This document shows positions 30,759 through 38,211 of a DNA stretch of 38,211 nt, piece by piece. Below the pieces are notes generated by a model, which did not search any database, was not told the DNA's origin, and worked only from the letters and a program-made list of their open reading frames with translations. The stretch is from the IMG/VR virus record IMGVR_UViG_3300045135_000550, positions 1 to 38,211 of that record, one strand, 5' to 3'. The stretch comes from a virus. A program made the translations under genes and the position numbers. Each line of letters begins with the position of its first letter. Within the stretch, counting starts at the first letter, position 1.

Positions 30759-30973
30759 AAGATGCTAACATCATATCGTTTGCGGTAAAGATGGGGCAGG
30801 ATGGGGGCTTCTTTACAGAAGTCTCCTATCTACCTGTAGAAGACATATCAAAGTGCTTTAGCGGAGAGGATGCTGCGTTAGTGCGTAAGATAGTGACAGA
30901 GATGCAGAAGAACTTCTCTGAACTCCATCACTATCTTGAGCGGGAGATACAGGCTAGTAACTCCATATTGTAG
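30755..30973 (+). CDS. Hypothetical protein (72 aa), last rightward gene
   Basis: MKDANIISFAVKMGQDGGFF, TEVSYLPVEDISKCFSGEDA, then a helix LVRKIVTEMQKNFSELHHYL. Begins with an ATGA overlap to nrdB. Its final 20 bases overlap, tail to tail, the end of the endolysin gene. No terminator is seen at the junction. Unrecognised. Confidence 0.65.
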   Translation: MKDANIISFAVKMGQDGGFFTEVSYLPVEDISKCFSGEDAALVRKIVTEMQKNFSELHHYLEREIQASNSIL

Positions 30974-31313
30974 GGCGCGTGTCTCCATCACAATTATCAA
31001 GGTGGAGATAACGCACCCGTCCTTTCTGCTGCACTCCTATCCCTGTAAACCCTGCCTCTAGAGCGGCCTGTAAGAGCCTGTAAGCCTTCTCCCTAGAGAC
31101 CCTTATGTCCATAGCCCTCCCCTGCTGATGTGGCCCTACGGTCTTCTTTGAAGCTTCTACGGGGTGTTCTGGGCATCGATAAGCACTAGTAACAATGAAG
31201 GGAAACCCTAAAGTCTCCCTGAGCTGTTCGATCTTTAGCATAAACTCCTCATCCATCCCCTGCTTGCCACAATGCTTACAGGCTACTTCAGAGTCTTTAA
31301 AGTACTTATACAT
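30954..31313 (-). CDS. M15 family peptidase (endolysin)
   Basis: 119 residues. Motifs of the zinc D-Ala-D-Ala carboxypeptidase/L-Ala-D-Glu endopeptidase group: SAYRCPEHP, then VGPHQQGRAMDIRV (zinc ligands H62 and D69) and RYLHLD (H104). The N-terminal KYFKDSEVACKHCG pattern is common to phage members. It cleaves peptidoglycan peptides for lysis. It is the last gene of the late operon and shares a base with the stop of the virion protein upstream. No signal peptide, so it needs a holin; none was identified. Confidence 0.9.
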   Translation of the reverse strand: MYKYFKDSEVACKHCGKQGMDEEFMLKIEQLRETLGFPFIVTSAYRCPEHPVEASKKTVGPHQQGRAMDIRVSREKAYRLLQAALEAGFTGIGVQQKGRVRYLHLDNCDGDTRPTIWSY

Positions 31314-34300
31314 TAATCTACAAGCTCCAAGTCATTGACATTGTATACTAGGTCTTCACCTGCCTTTAGCCTCTTGCCTAACTGAAGCTTTCCATGAGTC
31401 TTATAGTATCCCATAAGCATTTCAGCTAAAGCTTCATCTTCTGTCTCAGCTTTTTCCTGAAGGCTAAACCCGTACTTGTTATTAACTTCGTCTAGCTTTT
31501 CTGTGTTAGGGTTATCACGCATCATGCCCTGTAGCTTTTCCTTAGCCTGTAAGGCCATCCTGTGCATAGGAGTCTTGCCGTGGTTGTAAGACAACAGTGC
31601 GTGGTTAAAGGCATTAAACAGCTCTTCGTTATGAGGCTTTCTAAAGTCTCCGAAGCCATTATCATCTACTGGTATTTTGTATTCAGGAGGAATAATGCCT
31701 CTTTCAATACCATCATTGATAAAGGTAACTACCTTCTTTTCATTCAAGCGTTGATTCTTTGGGCCTACGCCTAGCATCTCTCCACCTTTCTCGATTAGGT
31801 ATTTAACACCCTTTTCGATCAGGCCTCCTTCAGCAAACATTTCCCTAACATCTTCTGGATCAAACGCTGCCGCATTAACATTCTTAAACTGATTAGGCTT
31901 AAATAAGATGTAGGAGTAAGCCTCCTCTCCGGGAAGAGAATCTTCACCTACGTTCTTGTACTTAATGCCATCAAAGCCATAAACATTCTCTAGGAGTTCC
32001 CTAAGTTGAATGTTTAAATCAGCCTTTAAGATGTTTCCAAAGAAGTCTTCATTTTCAGGAGCCAACGCACTAGCGTTTGCATCCCTAAAGGAAGGAGCAG
32101 AAAGCTTATCCAAGAAATTGTTAAGACGGCCCATGCCGACATCTTCACCAGTTTCCTTAAAGTGGTTAGTTACTGCCTCGATTAGATCGCTTCGTAACAT
32201 AGGATCGTTAGCAATGTTAAAGGCATCCCAGATTCCTAAGTCTTTTTCTATGACTAAAGGATTCTTTACGTCTATGTAGCCCTTTGACATTGCCAGAGGC
32301 ATGTTGTAGTCAGGGTCTGTATATGTATAGATCTCATCTAGAGTAGTCTCATCCATATACTTTTCAGCAAACTTCCTGACATCATTGTCCATAGCCTTAA
32401 GAAGGATAGCGTTAGCCTGTCCTCTTGTTCCTACATGTGTGCCTAACTCTCTAGGCAGCGCAAAAGCTATGTCATGCTCAAAGTTAAACCCGCTGTAAGT
32501 TCCCCTGTAAACAGGTTCTTTAATTACCGAGTCTTTAGTAAAGGTAGCAGCATCACTAGGATCTTTAATAACCTCTTTGATACCTGAAGACCTTTCTGGC
32601 ATGCGGTCATAGATACGCTCAAACACTACTTTTTGATCAGGTGTCAAAGTATCAATTTCATTAGCTAACGCTTCTTTTATTTGAGACTTAGCCGGAGTGA
32701 TAAAAGACTCAGTAACATCTCTGATTTGCTGAGCCATCTCATCAGCAAGCTCTGCGGCCCCATCAAGATCTCCAGAGTCTTCGAGGAAAGCTATTTCCAT
32801 TTCATACTCGTTCCTGATGTCACCAACCTCAAAGTTGTACTGCTCGTATTCTGATTTAGTCAGTACCTTATCTAGGTTTAAATCCTCATAGAAAGTTTCA
32901 AACTTAGGATAAGACTCAGTAGCAGCCTCCATGTCATCAAGCTCTGGATACTCCATGTCTCTAGCTTTAATATTATCCAGATTGGTTTGGATCATATTAG
33001 TGTCGGCAGAGAAATCAATTCCAGTCTCAGCCTCTAAAGAGTCTTTAAGCTCTTCAGAGCGTTTGAAGTCTAGCCATTCACTCTCGTCATAGCCTCTATT
33101 TATACTAAACTTTTCCCAGTCCTCTCCAAAGCCTTCTACGTTTTGCAGCTCGTCTAAAGACATGTCGTGCTTTTCGCGCAACAAGGCTTTAGTGTTAGTC
33201 TCCAAGTAATCCCTGTACAAAGGATTAGAAGTACTAATGTTAGGGTCTAGGTAAGCGGCCTTATCAGCCTCATCTACAATGTTAGCAGCCGCCTTAGCAG
33301 CATCCGCTTCGCTTACTGTTTTCTTAGAAAAGCTTTGGATTATTTCAGCTAATGCCTTAATGGCTTGACCGCCTCCAGAAAAACCAATACGGTCTTCCTC
33401 GTCTTCCATTATACTTCCTGCTTGCTCACTGTAAGGAAGCCCTGTCATTTTATCTATTCTTTCATCAGGCTCTACAGGCGCGTTAGGAACATTGTATACG
33501 TTGCCTCCCCTAGCCTTTTTAAGCCTAGGATCTTCTTCTTCCTCGGCAGGCTGTACAAGTGGGGTAGCCAACATATCAGCATACTTTGTGTAAAGGTTGT
33601 CTATAATACTCGCAGGAGTTTCACCAGAAGCTAAGGGAGTTTTTTCAATAACTCCCATGAAAGTACGCATAGACTGCTTTTCAGGCATAAACTTACCTGC
33701 TAGCAGTGTGCCAACATTACGCATGCTCAAGCCGCTTTCATTCAATATAATTGCTGTTTGTTCAGCACCTATTGTTTGTCGAGAAGCTTCTACAATTCTG
33801 TAAAGCTCTTGCATGTTTTTGTATCTTTGCTGCTGACGCTTAGTATAAGTATCAACTAGCTCTGAGCCTGTTGCAGCATAGTCAGGAGTAGCGGTAATAA
33901 TATTAGTATTGTTTCTAATATAATCCTTGGTTGCAAACTTTAACTTATCTTCAGGGGCAAACTCAGTAAATCTAACACCTAAAGTCATTGCAGCAAATTC
34001 AGCAGGTAAAGACTTTGTGCGCCCTGTGCTTTTGTTAGGCGTTTCAAAAGCTGCTTCTGCTATGTTTTTTAAACTAGTAATAGTTCCCGGAACAAAAGAC
34101 TCAAGAACATGATACGCAACATTCTCTGTTTTTTCTGCCAAAGACAATCCGGGAGTAAAGATAACTTTACCCTCACTAGTTCTGCCGTTGTCACTCGCCA
34201 TTGCATAAGCTACATCAGTTAAAGCAGAAGACAAAATAGTAGGCTCAACATAAGGCTTTACCAAAGTTCCTATAGCTGAAAGAGAAGCATTAGCAATGTA

Positions 34301-37138
34301 CTCATCTAAATCATCACCACGCAGTCTACCTTCTCTTACTTCTCTATAAGCTGCCATTAAAGGTTCTTTGATAACACTGTAGCTATCCAAAAATTGTGTG
34401 TCAGAATAATAAAGTTTGTCATCCATCCGCATAAACAAACGAGGAGAATCTTTAGACCAAGGAGTCTCAGTCATTACTTTAGCTGCTTCTTTTTCTTCGT
34501 CAGTAAGACCTGCTAGAGAACCTGTTCCATACGATAAAGCCCCCCAACTAGACAAAGTAGTGCTGAACCCTGCAAGCCTTTTGAGGCCTCTTGCCTTAAG
34601 CACATCACTTCCAGAGTTAATTTCACGAGAAGCTTGCTTTATAATCTGACCAGATGTTCTGATAATTTCGGCAGGAAAAGAAACAAAGCTACCAATAGGA
34701 AGGTTCCTTAGAGCTTTAACTCCTTTAGGAACTCTATCGTAATTAGGTAAAGTGTTTTGAGTTATACTAGCTGCTTCTCGCTCTAGCACTTTTATATCTG
34801 CTGTAGGAAAAGCTTTCTTAAGGGTGTCAAGCTCTTGATTAAAGTTAATAATTTTATAAAAATCATCAGTCGCCAAGTAAATATCTTCTACTCTTTTAGA
34901 TACTTTACCAAGCCCATAACCTGCAAGCTTGTCAATAGACTGATCTACAAATGACTCAGCTCCAGTATTTAATAGATCTCTAAATTCGTTTACGGTAGCG
35001 TTAGTGTTTACAATCCCAAGATCTAAGTATTTCTTGTAAGTTTCGTCAAGAACTTCTTGACCTCCGGCTGTTATGCGGTTTGAAAGTACTTTCCACGTAG
35101 CAGCTACATCTCTACCAAAAGGATTAAGTCCATTTGCTAGCCCGAACTGTGCGCCACCTAACACGTTACGCGCATGCGTAGTCATACTAAAGACTGTTTT
35201 AGCTTTTTGAGAAGAACCCTTTAAACTTAAAAAGTTTTTATATCCTCTTGCTAAAAAGCTATTAGAAGAAGGAGTAAGTAAGTTAGACTCTTGCTGTTTA
35301 ATTGCAGTAAGCATTTCAGGTGTAGTATATTTCCCATCTAGCTGAGAATTAGTACCAGAAATTTTTACAAAATTATCAGGGCGAGGTTGGTTGCCGTCAA
35401 ATATATAGTTTCCAGTTTTACCCAACTTATAAAGGTTGTCATAAAATCTATTAGTTTCATAAAGTTTTGAAGCTTTACTGACTGTTAAAAGAATATTATC
35501 AGCAGGACTTTCTATTTCCCCCATAAGCCTACGAATAGGCGCAGGAATATCTTCTCTGCCTTTAAGAATTTCTTTATTGACTTTTCTTACTTTAGTAAAG
35601 TAATCATTAGCTGAAGATTCATCTAATCCTGAAGTTCCTAGTATGTCATCTATTTGATTTTGCGCTTTAGCAACCGCCTCATCCATAGACATGTTAGGAT
35701 TTAACTTTAGATTTTGATCTGTAAGAAACTTTTCTGCGTCTCTTCTAACTTGAGAGGTAGGCACATATCCTGTATCTTCGTACAGACGATAAGACCTTCT
35801 AAGGTATGATCCTGCGTTTTCAGCTATTACTTCTTTAAGACCTAATGGGACGGCTGAGCTATTAACAAGATTCTTAGAAGTTTCATCAATTAACTGACGA
35901 GCATTAAGAACTTCAGCCGCTACTTCATTTGGCAGATCAAACTGATCAGCTATGTCTACAATGTTAGCTTCTTTAGATTGACCACGAGTATATCTAAGAT
36001 CAGTTGTTAATGCTTCTTGTACTTTATCTGCTAACTCATTTGAATTTAGTTCACCCGCTGCGTTATCTAAAGCTATTTGTAGCCTGCGGGCTGTTTGCTC
36101 TGCTTGAGCTACGGTAGCTCGTTGTGCATTTTCAGAATCAAGAAAAGCATTATAAGCCTTAGGTGTGAAGTAACCACGGCTAGTAAAGAACTGCTGCGTA
36201 AATTGTTTAAGCCTACTACTATTTTGCTGTGCTATTTGTGCTGCACCTTCAGGAGACTCTGATAGTTTTATCTCAGGCTCAACTTTTCTAAGCCCTGTAG
36301 TTTCTTTAGCATCTTTAAGATAATCTACAAGAAGCTCACCTTGTTCTTCTTCAGTTAACTCGGTGTAGGGTTTCTTGAAAAGTTTACGGGCTTTCCCTGC
36401 TAGTACCGCAACGCCTCCTATAGCTTCTCCAAATGCTCCTAAAGTAAGTCCTTCCCCTAAAAGCTTTATGCGCTGCTCTAATTCGCTATCATCCTCATCA
36501 GAAGCCATAAACTCTGCAACTTCTTTCATAGCCCCATCAGGAAGATTACCTTGTAAAAAATTAAAAACATTTTCTTTAGGGTCAGCTAAAAGTTGATCTA
36601 CAACTACCCCGCTAGCAAGACCACGAGCAATAGAGGGAAGCTTAGCCAAGGCTTTAGCCCCTGCTAATTCAACCCCACCCGCGACATAAGGAACTACAGA
36701 AGCAACTGTACCTGTTGTAGTTTTAACATCTTCTAGTTTACCTTCTTCGTCAAAGAGCTTGTCTTCGTCCAAAAAAGGAATAGCACCTGCAATAACTCTT
36801 GTAGCAGCATCAAAGCGTTCTTCGATTTTTTTATTGCGAGACTCTCTGGTTTCGTCAGCCAACAAAGGCCCGTCTAAGACTTTAACAGCAGTCTCAGCTA
36901 AAGAGCGTCCTGTGTTACCCATTACCTTGAGGAAGTCAAGGCCAATATCTGAAATACCAGTTTCTTCTACAGCGGGTTCATCTTCCCCCGTAATCTCAAC
37001 TACCGCTTGCTCTTCAACAGGCTCTGGCGCTAATTGACCTTTATCCTGATACTGAGAAAAGATTTCTTCATCAGTATATTCTTCAGGGACTTCATAGATT
37101 TTATACCCATTAGGCAACGTAACAGTACGCTTACTCAT
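31313..37138 (-). CDS. Giant internal virion protein with ART-like C-terminal region
   Basis: 1941 residues. The short N-terminal motif RTVTLPNGYKIYEVPEEYTD is followed by an acidic linker, a hydrophobic helical stretch (about 130-260) and a long helical body with MTTHARNVLGGAQFGLANG (about residue 660). An acidic Lys/Glu/Asp-rich zone lies at 1260-1530. At about 1540-1755, VYRGTYSGFNFE, GTHVGTRGQANA, NPLVIEKDL, GFDGIKYKN and SYILFKPNQFK follow the order of ADP-ribosyltransferase (ART-PolyVal-like) domains. Its size and place match internal virion proteins ejected into the host at infection. Confidence 0.8.
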   Translation of the reverse strand: MSKRTVTLPNGYKIYEVPEEYTDEEIFSQYQDKGQLAPEPVEEQAVVEITGEDEPAVEETGISDIGLDFLKVMGNTGRSLAETAVKVLDGPLLADETRESRNKKIEERFDAATRVIAGAIPFLDEDKLFDEEGKLEDVKTTTGTVASVVPYVAGGVELAGAKALAKLPSIARGLASGVVVDQLLADPKENVFNFLQGNLPDGAMKEVAEFMASDEDDSELEQRIKLLGEGLTLGAFGEAIGGVAVLAGKARKLFKKPYTELTEEEQGELLVDYLKDAKETTGLRKVEPEIKLSESPEGAAQIAQQNSSRLKQFTQQFFTSRGYFTPKAYNAFLDSENAQRATVAQAEQTARRLQIALDNAAGELNSNELADKVQEALTTDLRYTRGQSKEANIVDIADQFDLPNEVAAEVLNARQLIDETSKNLVNSSAVPLGLKEVIAENAGSYLRRSYRLYEDTGYVPTSQVRRDAEKFLTDQNLKLNPNMSMDEAVAKAQNQIDDILGTSGLDESSANDYFTKVRKVNKEILKGREDIPAPIRRLMGEIESPADNILLTVSKASKLYETNRFYDNLYKLGKTGNYIFDGNQPRPDNFVKISGTNSQLDGKYTTPEMLTAIKQQESNLLTPSSNSFLARGYKNFLSLKGSSQKAKTVFSMTTHARNVLGGAQFGLANGLNPFGRDVAATWKVLSNRITAGGQEVLDETYKKYLDLGIVNTNATVNEFRDLLNTGAESFVDQSIDKLAGYGLGKVSKRVEDIYLATDDFYKIINFNQELDTLKKAFPTADIKVLEREAASITQNTLPNYDRVPKGVKALRNLPIGSFVSFPAEIIRTSGQIIKQASREINSGSDVLKARGLKRLAGFSTTLSSWGALSYGTGSLAGLTDEEKEAAKVMTETPWSKDSPRLFMRMDDKLYYSDTQFLDSYSVIKEPLMAAYREVREGRLRGDDLDEYIANASLSAIGTLVKPYVEPTILSSALTDVAYAMASDNGRTSEGKVIFTPGLSLAEKTENVAYHVLESFVPGTITSLKNIAEAAFETPNKSTGRTKSLPAEFAAMTLGVRFTEFAPEDKLKFATKDYIRNNTNIITATPDYAATGSELVDTYTKRQQQRYKNMQELYRIVEASRQTIGAEQTAIILNESGLSMRNVGTLLAGKFMPEKQSMRTFMGVIEKTPLASGETPASIIDNLYTKYADMLATPLVQPAEEEEDPRLKKARGGNVYNVPNAPVEPDERIDKMTGLPYSEQAGSIMEDEEDRIGFSGGGQAIKALAEIIQSFSKKTVSEADAAKAAANIVDEADKAAYLDPNISTSNPLYRDYLETNTKALLREKHDMSLDELQNVEGFGEDWEKFSINRGYDESEWLDFKRSEELKDSLEAETGIDFSADTNMIQTNLDNIKARDMEYPELDDMEAATESYPKFETFYEDLNLDKVLTKSEYEQYNFEVGDIRNEYEMEIAFLEDSGDLDGAAELADEMAQQIRDVTESFITPAKSQIKEALANEIDTLTPDQKVVFERIYDRMPERSSGIKEVIKDPSDAATFTKDSVIKEPVYRGTYSGFNFEHDIAFALPRELGTHVGTRGQANAILLKAMDNDVRKFAEKYMDETTLDEIYTYTDPDYNMPLAMSKGYIDVKNPLVIEKDLGIWDAFNIANDPMLRSDLIEAVTNHFKETGEDVGMGRLNNFLDKLSAPSFRDANASALAPENEDFFGNILKADLNIQLRELLENVYGFDGIKYKNVGEDSLPGEEAYSYILFKPNQFKNVNAAAFDPEDVREMFAEGGLIEKGVKYLIEKGGEMLGVGPKNQRLNEKKVVTFINDGIERGIIPPEYKIPVDDNGFGDFRKPHNEELFNAFNHALLSYNHGKTPMHRMALQAKEKLQGMMRDNPNTEKLDEVNNKYGFSLQEKAETEDEALAEMLMGYYKTHGKLQLGKRLKAGEDLVYNVNDLELVD

Positions 37139-37147
37139 TCTATAATC

Positions 37148-38211
37148 CTATTGTGGGGGTGTAAATACTTCGCCATTTGTGGGGAGTCGCCCAAAATCAG
37201 AAACAATTGCTGCTCGTTGGTTCATAGACACTAAGGTTTCTACCAATTGGCCTAACATAATATTTCTTTTTTCAGGGTCTTCTTCGAGTCCCGCGAGCAA
37301 AGACTTAATATCTATAGCTTCACTTAAAAATATATCTAGTGCTGATTTATACACATCATCTCTAAACTGATCTTTAAGGTTTAAATCATCTACAGCATAC
37401 TGATTATATATTTCAGCTATAGCAACATATTCATTTATGTCAAGAGGATCAGTAATATTAATATCTAGCTGATCTTTAACTGCCCCCACAAAATCTGAGT
37501 AGGCATCAGTAGTCAGGGCTGCTCTTGCATCTTTTGCAAAATCAAAAGAGTCTTTAGCTGCTTTGACTGCTGCGGCATTTAATTCTTCATTTGTTTTATC
37601 AGCTAATCTTTCATTAGAAGTAGAAACTGACTCAGTAGAAGATCCTGTATTTCTGTTAGTCTTTTTAGTAGTAGTAACAGTAACAATATTAGAACCAACA
37701 CCTTTAACATCTACTTTTGTTTCTACAAGGAACTTTTCGTCATCATCAGCGTCAGGAACAACAAGCTTTGCAAAGTCATAAGAGCCTACAACATCTTTAG
37801 TTTTTTCATAACGCTTTTCAAACTGATTCATTTGTTCTAGGTTAGCCGCCATATCACTATTTCGTATAGCCGCTAAAGCCTCACGATCAAACTCATCCTT
37901 AGTTTTGTCTTTAAACATGCGCTGTGCGCCCTGTGACAAAGCACCAAACACATTAGTAGGACGAGCTTTCCTTGCATTAAGATTAAGCATAGCCTCGAAG
38001 TCTTCTTCGTCTACTACCCTTTCTGCATAGGTCAAACCTTCGCGGTGAGCCTCTGCTCGTTGCTCAGCAAACTTACGAGCCTCTTTAGAAATAACTTCGT
38101 TGTAGGCTCCTGCCTCTCCTACCTGCTCAAATGGCACTACCTCACGCGCACGTTGCTCAAAAGGATCTCTATAGGTCTTAAAGAAATAATCTTCAGCAGA
38201 AAGACCAGAAG
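37148..38211 (-). CDS. Internal virion protein, N-terminus beyond the window
   Basis: The frame is open from the right edge to the stop at 37148 (about 354 residues visible). A GTG at 38137 has been read as a start, but the codons before it (AEDYFFKTYRDPFEQ) are clearly coding. Almost fully helical and charged, rich in Ala, Glu, Asp and Lys, with coiled-coil stretches (KEARKFAEQRAEAHREGLTY). A middle-sized helical protein just upstream of the giant protein matches an internal virion/ejection protein. It starts the visible right part of the late operon. Confidence 0.65.
   Translation of the reverse strand, partial: SGLSAEDYFFKTYRDPFEQRAREVVPFEQVGEAGAYNEVISKEARKFAEQRAEAHREGLTYAERVVDEEDFEAMLNLNARKARPTNVFGALSQGAQRMFKDKTKDEFDREALAAIRNSDMAANLEQMNQFEKRYEKTKDVVGSYDFAKLVVPDADDDEKFLVETKVDVKGVGSNIVTVTTTKKTNRNTGSSTESVSTSNERLADKTNEELNAAAVKAAKDSFDFAKDARAALTTDAYSDFVGAVKDQLDINITDPLDINEYVAIAEIYNQYAVDDLNLKDQFRDDVYKSALDIFLSEAIDIKSLLAGLEEDPEKRNIMLGQLVETLVSMNQRAAIVSDFGRLPTNGEVFTPPQ

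Noticed and set aside
1-38211. tRNA genes, integrase or lysogeny module, phage RNA polymerase
   Set aside because: Looked for typical TpsiC/acceptor patterns and for the protein motifs of tyrosine recombinases, repressors and T7-type RNA polymerase; none was seen by eye. A tRNAscan or profile search would be decisive.

Overview
The window reads as most of the genome of a tailed, lytic, podovirus-like bacteriophage. The gene set is that of marine podoviruses related to the T7, P22 and HMO-2011 types. There is a P22-like portal, an HK97-fold capsid protein with a scaffold, and short-tail proteins with fibres. Giant internal virion proteins replace a tape measure, and the replication module is T7-like. 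No phage RNA polymerase, integrase, repressor or tRNA is visible. The near-consensus sigma70 promoters imply that host RNA polymerase is used. The host cannot be named from sequence alone; the tail-fibre, DUF3310, DUF5872-like and NWDxIF families are ones I associate with marine phages.

Layout. A 1 kb non-coding control region (about 13286-14289) splits two divergent blocks. The left block (1-13285, minus strand) is the late operon. In transcription order it holds small terminase, a small unknown protein, large terminase, portal (broken by an in-frame stop), two small virion-associated proteins, scaffold, capsid, two tiny proteins, tail adaptor, tail protein and three tail-fibre/appendage proteins, and it runs off the left edge. 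The right edge (30954-38211) is also minus strand: internal virion protein (truncated by the edge), a 1941-residue internal virion protein and an M15 peptidase endolysin. Joining the two edges gives one continuous leftward late operon, so the window is probably most of a circular or circularly permuted map with a small part missing.

The early/middle block (14290-30973, plus strand) begins with a histone-H1-like Lys/Ala/Pro-rich protein and a run of small unknown genes (14.9-18.9 kb), some only 22-58 residues. A GP88-like protein, a DUF932 protein and a SleB-type hydrolase are embedded in or follow this run. The replication module comes next: ssDNA-binding protein, primase-helicase, family A DNA polymerase, GIY-YIG-type protein, PD-(D/E)XK exonuclease and T7-type endonuclease I. 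The nucleotide module closes the block: DUF3310, class I ribonucleotide reductase alpha and beta, and a MazG-like pyrophosphohydrolase.

The most unusual parts are these. The control region has two perfect-consensus divergent promoters facing away from a shared inverted repeat, about eleven perfect hairpins or palindromes in 540 bp, and four 28-bp repeats each followed by TTGAC. The portal gene carries an in-frame TAA. An ADP-ribosyltransferase-like region lies at the C-terminal end of the giant virion protein. The gap before the scaffold gene holds a duplicated hairpin with a 16-nt match to the conserved 3' region of 16S rRNA.
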